From: Pseudomonadales bacterium
GTDB taxonomy: Bacteria; Pseudomonadota; Gammaproteobacteria; Pseudomonadales; Azotimanducaceae
NCBI GenBank assembly: GCA_028281005.1
Contig: JANQKS010000009.1
Location: 1 to 41,597, forward strand
Reading direction: 5' to 3'
DNA length: 41,597 bases
Under the pieces are notes generated by a model, which was not told where the DNA came from, did no database searches, and saw only the letters and a program-made list of their open reading frames with translations. Shown here piece after piece: positions 23,614 to 31,085 of the stretch. Position 1 is the stretch's first letter. Each line of letters starts with the position of its first letter. The position numbers and the translations under genes were made by a program.

Positions 23614-24943
23614 GGCGGCTCTGCTTCTCCGCCATTTGCTCTCTGAGATCCCGTGACGCCAGATCTCTGATGCCTTCGTCACTGGAAAGCGCCGCGTGGT
23701 TAAAAATGTTACGCGGCATAAGGGCGGTTTGAACCGCTGACCTGGCGCGATAGATCTTGGCGCGGGCTGCGTGGACGGCAGCATCGTCCGGCGCCGCATG
23801 CATGGCGGCTTCAATCAGGTGCGCGGCGATCTCTGGCCGCGCATCCAATTCCGCCTCGGCTCGGGCGACCACCACGGCGATTCCGCCGCTCATTTCGACC
23901 CAAGTGGTGGCAAGGTCAGGTTTGCTGGCCGGTAATAGCGTGTCGTATTCGCCATCCCACCAGCCGCCGTAACGTCGCCAAATCATGCGGATGAGAAAGT
24001 GTGCGTCGTCATAGATCGGCTTCAGGAACGGGCGTTGCATCAACTCCTCAGGCAGCTTGACCTGCTGATAGACCTCGTCTTGAGTTAACCCCTGGTTCAT
24101 CAGCACCAGCACCTGATCTTCGATGTTGTCGAGCAATTGGGCAGTCTCGGTGAGCGCTTGATGCACACGCTCGGCGCCGACAATGGGAAATCCGTGCCCG
24201 GGGATCAACAGTTCTGCGCCACGGCTGTCCATTTCTCGCAACGCATCCGCCCAATCACTGATATAACGCTGTACTTTTTGCGGATTCCCGGCGTTTGGCA
24301 GTGCCCAGATAAAAAGATCACCGGGCATAATGATTTTGCGTTCCGGTATCCACGTCCAGGTGTGGTCGTCGGTTTCTCCGCGGGCGTAGTTGAACTCAAA
24401 AGTCAGGTTGCCCACTTTGCGTTCAAGTTGTCTGTCATACACCGTGTCTGGATAGCGGTATCCGGTTGGCCAGAAGTAGTTGGGCGCGTGGATGGCAAAC
24501 TGTCTGCGGTTGATGGCGGTGTTCCAACCGGCGGTGGTGACGTAACGGTCGAAGTGTTGCATGGTCAGGCGGTGGGAGATGACTTCCGGGGTCGGCCATC
24601 CCCGTTCAGACGCCTCGGCGGTGAACGCGGAAGTGGCGAATACGTGATCCACATGATGATGCGAAAACAGCACCAGCTTGACGGGATCGTCAGGGCGCCA
24701 GGCACGAACGGCATCGTAGATGCGCTGTACTTCGGTTTTTAAGCCGGCGTCCAACATCACGAGACCGTCCCCGGTGTCGATGGCATAAGCGTAGGCAATA
24801 CCTTTGTGGGCAAGCACGCCGTCTACAATTTCAAAGCCTCCGCTGACTGGAGAGTTGACCGGATGGTGTTCAAACATCAAGTCGAGTTGGCCCTGCCAGG
24901 CCCGTTCAGCCAATTCCATCAGTTCGTTGTCGGCGACTTGCAT
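23609..24943 (-). CDS. Metallo-beta-lactamase-fold hydrolase, alkylsulfatase-like
   Basis: A 444-residue protein. The MBL signature SHHHVDH is at residues 94-100 (H95, H97, D99, H100), with later metal residues in ETDDHTWTW, PGDLF and PGHGFPI. The second part (YGGWWDGEYDTLLPASKP followed by a helical repeat region with LIEAAMHAAPDDAAVHAARA) matches the dimerisation domain of class III alkylsulfatases such as SdsA1/BDS1. It lacks a signal peptide, unlike many secreted alkylsulfatases, and is shorter than those (about 650 residues) because the C-terminal SCP-2-like domain is missing. It may hydrolyse a sulfate ester or thioester. GGGAG precedes the ATG. It is the last gene of the acyl-CoA dehydrogenase operon. 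Confidence 0.85.
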   Translation of the reverse strand: MQVADNELMELAERAWQGQLDLMFEHHPVNSPVSGGFEIVDGVLAHKGIAYAYAIDTGDGLVMLDAGLKTEVQRIYDAVRAWRPDDPVKLVLFSHHHVDHVFATSAFTAEASERGWPTPEVISHRLTMQHFDRYVTTAGWNTAINRRQFAIHAPNYFWPTGYRYPDTVYDRQLERKVGNLTFEFNYARGETDDHTWTWIPERKIIMPGDLFIWALPNAGNPQKVQRYISDWADALREMDSRGAELLIPGHGFPIVGAERVHQALTETAQLLDNIEDQVLVLMNQGLTQDEVYQQVKLPEELMQRPFLKPIYDDAHFLIRMIWRRYGGWWDGEYDTLLPASKPDLATTWVEMSGGIAVVVARAEAELDARPEIAAHLIEAAMHAAPDDAAVHAARAKIYRARSAVQTALMPRNIFNHAALSSDEGIRDLASRDLREQMAEKQSRR

Positions 24944-25006
24944 TGTTAGCTCCCTTTGTTCCCTCTGCTTCCCTGCAATTGAATGGTACTGCTTTCCCCT
25001 TAGATC

Positions 25007-26065
25007 TCAGACCAAACCTTTGATGCGCGCTGCTTCTTCGCGCACAAGTTCCGGCGCCCCTAACCACTGGCGGTTAGCGCCGCAACGTTTGAACCAATAG
25101 TGCAAGCCTAACAGGTCGGTAAAGCCCATGCCGCCATGGACCTCGGTGGCGGTTTTGGCGACAAATTTCCCGACCTCAGCCAAATGCGCCTTGGTGTGGC
25201 AAGCGGTTAAACGTGCCTCTTCAGGTACGTCGCTCAGCGCGTGGGCCGCATACCACACCATCGCTCGGCACGGTTCTGAGTGGGCCGCCATTTCCGCGCA
25301 CATGTGCTTGACCGCCTGGAAACTGCCGATAGGACGGTTAAATTGTTCGCGTTGCTTGGCGTATTCCACCGCCTGGTCGAGCATGGCCTGTGCCGCCCCC
25401 AAAGTGTCTGCTGCCAACATCACTCTGCCGATGTCCAACGCAGCGTTAAACACCGCCGGGTTGTCGCTGATTTGGGTGGCCGGAGTATCCCTGTATTGCA
25501 GCGATACTGTGCGGCGTGATTTGTCGATGGTGGTGAGGGGTTCGCGCTGCAGGTCGTCAGCTGCGACCAAATATAAATGCTGGTGGTGGTCAGCCACGAG
25601 GTAGTGGTCGGCTTCGGCATCGAGCGCAAACAGCGACTTGCCAGTCAGTGTATTGCCGCGTGTTTCTACCGAAGCATCCGCACGCCGCCCAATGGCTTCT
25701 GCAAACGCAACACCCACCCGGGCGCTACCCACCGCCAACGCCTCGAGGAGCTCGCTGCAGTCGACGCTGGACAGGCTCAGCGCGGTGGGTGCAATAACCG
25801 CGCTGCTGATGAAGGGGCCGGGGGCAACCGCGTAACCCATGGCTTCCGCAACGATGGCGGCATCCAGTGGTTTTAAGCCAATACCGCCATGGCTTTCCTC
25901 TATGAGCAGGGCAGGTATTCCCAATTCCGTGAGACCTTGCCAAATAGCGGCATCATCTCCGCCGCCTGCGTACGCACGCACAGCGTCCAGTGGCACCTGG
26001 TCGTTTAAGAAACGTTTGATGTTGTCTTGCAGGAGGGTTTGTTCTTCCGACAATCCGAATTGCAT
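25007..26065 (-). CDS. Acyl-CoA dehydrogenase, probable non-catalytic beta subunit of an alpha2beta2 enzyme
   Basis: A 352-residue acyl-CoA dehydrogenase-fold protein starting MQFGLSEEQTLLQDNIKRFL. It is about 40 residues shorter than typical homotetrameric members. Helical-domain motifs are present (QREQFNRPIGSFQAVKHMCA; TEVHGGMGFTD), but both places where a catalytic glutamate can occur are altered: DIGRVMLAADTLG has G where isovaleryl-CoA dehydrogenase has E, and QWLGAPELVRE replaces the medium-chain Y-E-G-T motif. The family precedent is the steroid side-chain ACADs (ChsE1-ChsE2 and relatives), where such subunits pair with a catalytic partner; here that is the gene just upstream (19 bp). 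GGAGAGAG precedes the ATG. Confidence 0.88.
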   Translation of the reverse strand: MQFGLSEEQTLLQDNIKRFLNDQVPLDAVRAYAGGGDDAAIWQGLTELGIPALLIEESHGGIGLKPLDAAIVAEAMGYAVAPGPFISSAVIAPTALSLSSVDCSELLEALAVGSARVGVAFAEAIGRRADASVETRGNTLTGKSLFALDAEADHYLVADHHQHLYLVAADDLQREPLTTIDKSRRTVSLQYRDTPATQISDNPAVFNAALDIGRVMLAADTLGAAQAMLDQAVEYAKQREQFNRPIGSFQAVKHMCAEMAAHSEPCRAMVWYAAHALSDVPEEARLTACHTKAHLAEVGKFVAKTATEVHGGMGFTDLLGLHYWFKRCGANRQWLGAPELVREEAARIKGLV

Positions 26066-26084
26066 GTTCTCTCTCCGGTGCGGA

Positions 26085-27323
26085 TTAAGCTTTGCCGGCC
26101 GCAGCAGCGGCCGCGGTCGCTGCTGCCCCAAACTGTTGTTTGTCGAATTTGGGCTCCTTGGGCATGTCGAGGCCGCGTTCGCTAATGATGTTTTTCTGTA
26201 TTTGGGAGGTGCCGCCACCGATGATGAGACCCAGGAAGTACATATATTGGTTCTGCCAACTGCCGCCGGCGCGGGTGTAGGGATTGTCTTCGTATGACAA
26301 GCCCACTTCGCCCATGATGTCGATGGCCAGCCCTTCCAGATCGTGGCGCAGCTCGGTGCCCTGCAGTTTTACAATCATGCGCGCCAAGCGCGCGTCCTGG
26401 TCTTTGTTAATGCGCGAAGAAAGCACCCGTAAATCGTTAAAACGCATGGCCATGACCCGCCCTTCGAGCTGCATCAAGCGATCGCGATAGACTGGATTGT
26501 CGATTAGACGTTCGCCCCCGACGGTTTCGGTGTTCATCAGCTCGGTAAGGGCGTTTAAGCGCATCAGCGTATTGTTTGGGTTTCCCAAAGAGTCTCGCTC
26601 GTGGCCCAAAATGGCGTTAGCCACCATCCAGCCTTCACCGCGTTGGCCCACAATTTGCTGCTTTGGCACCCGCACATCGGTAAAAAAGGTCTCGTTGAAA
26701 TTGGCCGCCCCAGTCATGTCCACCAAGGGGCGGATTTCTATCCCCGGGGTATCCATCTCGAACAGTAGAAAGGAGATGCCTTGGTGCTTGGGCGCGTTCG
26801 GCTCGGTGCGTACCAGGCAAAAAATCCAATCCGCCAAGTGGGCGGTACTGGTCCAGATTTTTTGCCCGTTGACCACCCACTCGTCACCGTCCAGCACGGC
26901 ACTGGTTTTTAGGCTGGCTAAATCGGAACCGGCGCCGGGCTCGGAATAGCCCTGGCACCAGACCATCTCGCCGTGGATGGTGGGTTTGATGAACTGTTGC
27001 TTCTGCGCTTCGGTCCCCAACTCCAGCAGGGTCGGCACCAGCATAGATATACCCTGGCCGCCAAGACCTGCGTGAACGCGGGATTCGGCAAACTCTTCGG
27101 CAATGATGCGGGATCTGATGATGTCAGGCTGTGCGCCGTAGCCGCCATATTCAGCGGGAATGGTGCGCGCGGTATAACCGTGCTCGATCAAGCGCTTCTG
27201 CCAATCCAATGTTTCTTGGCTGCGCATCGGCGCGTTGCGCGGTGCCAAGTGAGCATTGGCTGCTATAAATGCGCGGACTTCGGCACGAAAGCCTTCGTAT
27301 TCATCACCAAATGATAGGTCCAT
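26085..27323 (-). CDS. Acyl-CoA dehydrogenase, probable catalytic alpha subunit
   Basis: A 412-residue flavoprotein, starting MDLSFGDEYEGFRAEVRAFI. The FAD/substrate segment WCQGYSEPGAGSDLASLKTS, the WVVNGQKIWTS beta region and the C-terminal GGGTSQIQKNIISER are all present. The usual medium-chain glutamate (Y-E-G-T) is G here, but E242 in AILGHERDSLG sits where isovaleryl-CoA and ChsE-type dehydrogenases carry their base. The C-terminus ends in a poly-alanine tail (FGAAATAAAAAAGKA). With the adjacent short subunit it should form an alpha2beta2 dehydrogenase acting on a bulky acyl-CoA; the precise substrate is unknown. It follows the hydroxyacid dehydrogenase gene by 55 bp. Confidence 0.92.
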   Translation of the reverse strand: MDLSFGDEYEGFRAEVRAFIAANAHLAPRNAPMRSQETLDWQKRLIEHGYTARTIPAEYGGYGAQPDIIRSRIIAEEFAESRVHAGLGGQGISMLVPTLLELGTEAQKQQFIKPTIHGEMVWCQGYSEPGAGSDLASLKTSAVLDGDEWVVNGQKIWTSTAHLADWIFCLVRTEPNAPKHQGISFLLFEMDTPGIEIRPLVDMTGAANFNETFFTDVRVPKQQIVGQRGEGWMVANAILGHERDSLGNPNNTLMRLNALTELMNTETVGGERLIDNPVYRDRLMQLEGRVMAMRFNDLRVLSSRINKDQDARLARMIVKLQGTELRHDLEGLAIDIMGEVGLSYEDNPYTRAGGSWQNQYMYFLGLIIGGGTSQIQKNIISERGLDMPKEPKFDKQQFGAAATAAAAAAGKA

Positions 27324-27378
27324 GACGTCCTCTTTTGTTGTAGCACCAATCTACCCGTTCGCCCGGGGCAGAGGCAAC

Positions 27379-28386
27379 TTATGCCAGCCGGGCCAGGTGC
27401 TCGCGTTTCACCTGGTGGTGCAGACGCATGCCGCGGTGATAGCGGTCCAGTTCGGCGATGATATAGTCGGTCAGGCGCTGGGTTTCGTTGCCCAGCGAAC
27501 CCGCGATGTGCGGTGTAAGGAAAACGTTGGGTAGTGTGTACAATGGATTGTCTGGGGGTAACACTTCGGGATCAGTGGTGTCGAGCACCGCAAACAAGCG
27601 CCCGCGCACTAACTCGGCCTCCAGTGCGGCCTGGTCAATGATGGCGCCACGCGCGGTGTTGATCAGCACCGCACCGTCCTGCATCAGTGCCAGTTCTCTG
27701 GCGCCTAACATGCTGCGGGTGTCCTGCAACAACGGTGCATGCAGGCTGACCACATCAGCTTGGCTTAGCAGTTCGGTCAAACCCACTTTGTTGGCGCCTT
27801 TTTGGCGTGCCTGCAAAGGTGTTGTATAGGGGTCGTAGAGCAGCACCCGTAGATCAAATTGTTGCAAATAGTCGATCACCAGTTGCCCAACGTGGGATGC
27901 GCCTATGATGCCGACGGTTTTGCCGTAGTTACCCACGTTGGGTGTTTCCTTGGTCCACGGCGCACGATTGTCTTTGTGGGTGGTATACAGCTGGTTAAGC
28001 TGAAACACCTGTTTATTGGCAAACAAAATGGCCGCCAGGGTGTACTCCGCTACCGGTACCGCGTTGGCGGCCACCGCGTTGACTACCTGGATGCCGCGCC
28101 GCCAAACGGCGTCGTCGATAAACCCTTTCACTGAGCCGGCGAGGTGTGCGATGAGACGCAAGCGGGGTGCCAGATCGATGGTGGCCTCGTCGATGCGCGG
28201 ACACCCCCAACTGGTGACCAACACCTCAATCTGACTAAGGTGTGGCCCGAGAGATTCGAGATCGCGAAACGGCGTATCTGACACAAGCGAACTCACGCGC
28301 GACAACGTTTCCACATGGTCGGGACGAAACAACTCGTCCTTCACCACGGGGTGCATGAGTAAAGCGGTCACCGGCGTTTTGGCCAT
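27379..28386 (-). CDS. D-isomer-specific 2-hydroxyacid dehydrogenase
   Basis: A 335-residue NAD-dependent dehydrogenase. The nucleotide loop is VGIIGASHVGQLV (the usual G-x-G-x-x-G reads G-A-S-H-V-G). The active-site residues are seen as R in LINTARGAIIDQAAL, E in DTTDPEVLPPDNPL, and H in FLTPHIAG. The family interconverts D-2-hydroxy acids and 2-keto acids, or acts on phosphoglycerate or formate; VLVTSWGCPRIDEATIDLAP places it with uncharacterised hydroxyacid dehydrogenases. I chose ATG 28386 (MAKTPVTALLMHP) over longer frames that cross into the divergent dUTPase gene. It heads the four-gene operon that continues with the acyl-CoA dehydrogenase pair and the MBL protein. Confidence 0.9.
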   Translation of the reverse strand: MAKTPVTALLMHPVVKDELFRPDHVETLSRVSSLVSDTPFRDLESLGPHLSQIEVLVTSWGCPRIDEATIDLAPRLRLIAHLAGSVKGFIDDAVWRRGIQVVNAVAANAVPVAEYTLAAILFANKQVFQLNQLYTTHKDNRAPWTKETPNVGNYGKTVGIIGASHVGQLVIDYLQQFDLRVLLYDPYTTPLQARQKGANKVGLTELLSQADVVSLHAPLLQDTRSMLGARELALMQDGAVLINTARGAIIDQAALEAELVRGRLFAVLDTTDPEVLPPDNPLYTLPNVFLTPHIAGSLGNETQRLTDYIIAELDRYHRGMRLHHQVKREHLARLA

Positions 28387-28452
28387 GTTCCAAAGAATAC
28401 CCCATAATCCCTGCTGTCTAACAACAGCTTGCGTAGGGCGCTTAAGGGACCC

Positions 28453-29091
28453 ATGGATTTGAAACAGGCCGTCGACATGCTTAACACCATGGCCAGCATG
28501 CAAGAACAGCACAACCAACAGGTACACGCCGAGTGGCGCGCGCAAGGTTATGAATACTACCGGGCGATCTGGGTGGAGTGTGCGGAGATGCTCGACCACT
28601 TTGGCTGGAAGTGGTGGAAGAAGCAAAACCCGGACATTGATCAGGTCAAGCTTGAATTGGTGGATATCTGGCACTTCGCCTTAAGTGAGATGATTCGTGC
28701 CGGTACGTTGAGTGAGTCCGTGGGTGCGCAGCTAAGTCAAACACGAGCTGTCGCCGAGTCTGACCCGGAAGCCTTTCGCCGTGCGATCGAAGACTTGGCG
28801 GCGTCCAGTTTAGCGACCCAGTCATTTAAAATGGCGCCGTTTATGGAGGCGATGCGCACCTTGCCCATGAGCTACGACGAGCTTTACGGCATGTACATCG
28901 GCAAGAACGTACTGAATCAGTTTCGTCAGAACAATGGCTACCAGAGCGGCGAGTACCGCAAACTGTGGCAAGGTCGTGAAGACAACGAGCATCTGGTGGA
29001 AGTGTTGGCTGATTTGGCAGACAATCCGGTGGGGTTGCCGGAGCGGCTTTATCAGGCCTTGACCGAACGTTATGTCGCCGACGCGCCTTAA
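28453..29091 (+). CDS. Dimeric (all-alpha) dUTP diphosphatase-like protein
   Basis: A 212-residue all-helical NTP pyrophosphohydrolase of the dimeric dUTPase/MazG superfamily. The metal-binding E-x-x-E type motifs appear as WVECAEMLDHFGWKWWKK and LELVDIWHFALSEMI, and the late helix YIGKNVLNQFRQNNGYQSGE matches dimeric dUTPases, including the nucleoside-binding asparagines. It should hydrolyse dUTP to dUMP and pyrophosphate, limiting uracil in DNA and feeding thymidylate synthesis. ATG 28453 is preceded by AAGGGA. It is divergent from the hydroxyacid dehydrogenase (66 bp). Trimeric Dut, if present, would be elsewhere. Confidence 0.9.
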   Translation: MDLKQAVDMLNTMASMQEQHNQQVHAEWRAQGYEYYRAIWVECAEMLDHFGWKWWKKQNPDIDQVKLELVDIWHFALSEMIRAGTLSESVGAQLSQTRAVAESDPEAFRRAIEDLAASSLATQSFKMAPFMEAMRTLPMSYDELYGMYIGKNVLNQFRQNNGYQSGEYRKLWQGREDNEHLVEVLADLADNPVGLPERLYQALTERYVADAP

Positions 29092-29092
29092 G

Positions 29093-29200
29093 CTACCAGA
29101 AGACGCCCAGCAAAAGCGCGCCAACCAAAGTCAGCAGCGAAGCACTCAGCAGCAGCGTTTCTTTGGCTGACAGCTGGTCGTGTGAGTCCTGGCGTTGCAT
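29093..29200 (-). CDS. Putative single-span small membrane protein, 35 aa
   Basis: The predicted peptide has a charged head (MQRQDSHDQLSAKE) and one hydrophobic helix (TLLLSASLLTLVGALLLGVF). It lies tail-to-tail with the dUTPase gene, the stops separated by a single base. No Shine-Dalgarno is evident before ATG 29200. I recognise no family; it is supported only by its membrane-protein-like composition. Confidence 0.35.
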   Translation of the reverse strand: MQRQDSHDQLSAKETLLLSASLLTLVGALLLGVFW

Positions 29201-29274
29201 AGGACAAGGGTAGTGAAAGTGAACCCACAGATTCTGTCGGGTCTTTGTAAGGCTTTTTCTGGGTGGGTGAGATC

Positions 29275-29358
29275 TTGAATCTGCGAAAACCAAGTGTGCT
29301 GTGGTTAACCGCTCAAGCGTTTGCCATTGTGGCGAGCATAGTCCTGGCGTTTTGGAGC
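29275..29358 (+). pseudogene. N-terminal relic of a small membrane-anchored protein
   Basis: From TTG 29275 the frame reads LNLRKPSVLWLTAQAFAIVA then SIVLAFW, a start I associate with short gammaproteobacterial hypothetical proteins having one N-terminal span (typically followed by a D-A-W-W-D-x-R-type helix). After the tryptophan at 29353 the resemblance ends, and the frame runs into the 3' end of the GMC oxidoreductase gene on the other strand. I read it as the head of a truncated gene; chance resemblance is possible. Confidence 0.35.
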
Positions 29359-29401
29359 AAAAAGTTCGAATCGCGCACGGAGGGCCGTAAAACCATTTTC
29401 G

Positions 29402-30994
29402 TCACATCAGCATCTCCGCCACCTTCTCACCGATCATCACGGTGGTTAGGTGGGTATTGGCGCAGGGCACAGTGGGCATCACCGAGGCATCGGCAACGGT
29501 TAAGTTCTGGAATCCCCGCACTTGGCATTCAGGGTCCACCACAGCCTGCGGATCGTCCGCCCCTCCCATGCGGCAGGTACTGGTGGCGTGCTGCGCGTCT
29601 CCGGCGACTGCCAACGTCAACTCGTCCAACTGGTCGCCTGACAACGCCAGCAGTTGTTCAAGATGGATAGGTTCATCCCCGCCGCCAACCCAGCCCCCGG
29701 GGGATAGATAAACTTGCTCGGCAATGGCCTGCACCGCGTCGTGTTGAGCCAGTTGGGTGAGGCGGCGGATGCCGTCGCGCATACGTAGCAGATCACCCGG
29801 TGCGTCCAGCATGTTTTCTTCGATGATGGGTTGTGTGCGCGGGTCCGGGGACGCAATCCTTAGTGCTCCGGTAGAGAAACATTGATTGACCCAAACCCCC
29901 AGCATGCCTATGCCTTGGGGATTATCCTGCAAGTCTTCGCGCCCTAAGCTGTCACCCAGGCGATTCATGGCCACCATCATCATGTCGCCCGCACCGGCGT
30001 CGGCGAGACCGGAACTGTAACGTACACAGCAGTTGGTGTGACGGAAACCCGGCTTGGGCACGGCCTCGGGACGCAGTGCCAAGACCAAGGACACCAGCGG
30101 ATGGTCCTGGAAGTTGCGTCCCACCGGCAGATCGGCACGCACCTCAACACCGGCCTCATCTAGCCAGTCTGTCGGCCCAATCCCAGAGCGTTGTAAAACG
30201 GTAGGCGAGTGCACCGCGCCTGCCGACAAAATCACGTGGTGGGCTTGGATCTCTTCGCGACGGTTGCCCTGCAAAACGCTGACGCCACAAGCACGATCCC
30301 TAGCAAACAGCACTTGGTCGACCTGTGCATCGCCGCGGATGGTCAGATTGTTGCGGCCGCGTATCGGTTCCAGATAGCCATCGTTGGTGGAGACTCTTTG
30401 TTGCTCGAAGCTGTTGATGGCGTATGGGGATACACCCAGGGCATGCGGGGCATTGTGGTCGGCACTCCATGTATAACCGGCATCCAGCGCAGTTTCGGCC
30501 AGGGCTTGGTCCACCGGTCCCCACAAATTTACCGGCGCGCGGTAAATGGGAATTGGCCCGTCGTCGCCATGAAAGTCCTCGTGGCCGTAACGCAGGTCGG
30601 TCTCTGAGCGGCAGAAGTAAGGCAATACAGCGTCGAAGTCCCAGCCTGCACACCCGGCTTGCGACCAACGCGCAAAATCTTCGGGTACGCCGCGGATGGC
30701 AATTTGGCCGTTCATGGCGGAGCTGCCACCCAAGCCGCGCCCGCGCCAATACAGCTGCGGATCCTGCGCCCGGGTACGCCGGGCCAGCAGGTCGTCATAA
30801 CGAAAATGGCTGTATTCGGGTGCGGTCACGATGGCGGATGGATTGGGTGAGCGCATCGCCGGCGGTGCATCGGCGCTGCGGTAGTTGATGCCGGCCTCCA
30901 ACAGCAACACTTGGCAAGCCGGGTTAGCGGACAGTCTGGCGGCGAGCACGGCGCCGGCTGAGCCAGCGCCGACGATGACGAAGTCGTATTGCAT
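29402..30994 (-). CDS. GMC-family FAD-dependent oxidoreductase (choline dehydrogenase-like)
   Basis: A 530-residue flavoprotein. The FAD-binding loop GAGSAG is at residues 9-14 (QYDFVIVGAGSAGAVLAARL). The GMC signatures follow: RGRGLGGSSAMNGQIAIRG (signature 1) and HHVILSAGAVHSPTVLQRSG (signature 2). The active-site histidine is in HATSTCRMG, and the second catalytic position is N/H in CANTHLTTVMIGEKVAEML. The family oxidises primary or secondary alcohols, with FADH2 passed to a quinone or oxygen. ATG 30994 begins right at the FAD domain; the upstream extension lacks homology. It is divergent from the selenocysteine-type GST gene (91 bp between the starts). Confidence 0.93.
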   Translation of the reverse strand: MQYDFVIVGAGSAGAVLAARLSANPACQVLLLEAGINYRSADAPPAMRSPNPSAIVTAPEYSHFRYDDLLARRTRAQDPQLYWRGRGLGGSSAMNGQIAIRGVPEDFARWSQAGCAGWDFDAVLPYFCRSETDLRYGHEDFHGDDGPIPIYRAPVNLWGPVDQALAETALDAGYTWSADHNAPHALGVSPYAINSFEQQRVSTNDGYLEPIRGRNNLTIRGDAQVDQVLFARDRACGVSVLQGNRREEIQAHHVILSAGAVHSPTVLQRSGIGPTDWLDEAGVEVRADLPVGRNFQDHPLVSLVLALRPEAVPKPGFRHTNCCVRYSSGLADAGAGDMMMVAMNRLGDSLGREDLQDNPQGIGMLGVWVNQCFSTGALRIASPDPRTQPIIEENMLDAPGDLLRMRDGIRRLTQLAQHDAVQAIAEQVYLSPGGWVGGGDEPIHLEQLLALSGDQLDELTLAVAGDAQHATSTCRMGGADDPQAVVDPECQVRGFQNLTVADASVMPTVPCANTHLTTVMIGEKVAEMLM

Positions 30995-31085
30995 AACGCC
31001 ACGATAGTGACAAATTGGCAGAAATTTGCACGTGGCAAAGGGCGGGTGTAGGTTGCGGGTCATCGAACCTCTTGCGGAGACCACC

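Noticed and set aside
24137-24742. 201-codon plus-strand frame inside the MBL-fold gene
   Set aside because: Antisense shadow of a gene with intact metal-binding motifs; the translation has no coherent domain.
29364-29373. GTTCGAATC, a tRNA T-loop-like string
   Set aside because: No acceptor stem, anticodon arm or CCA-end fits around it, so it is not a tRNA gene.
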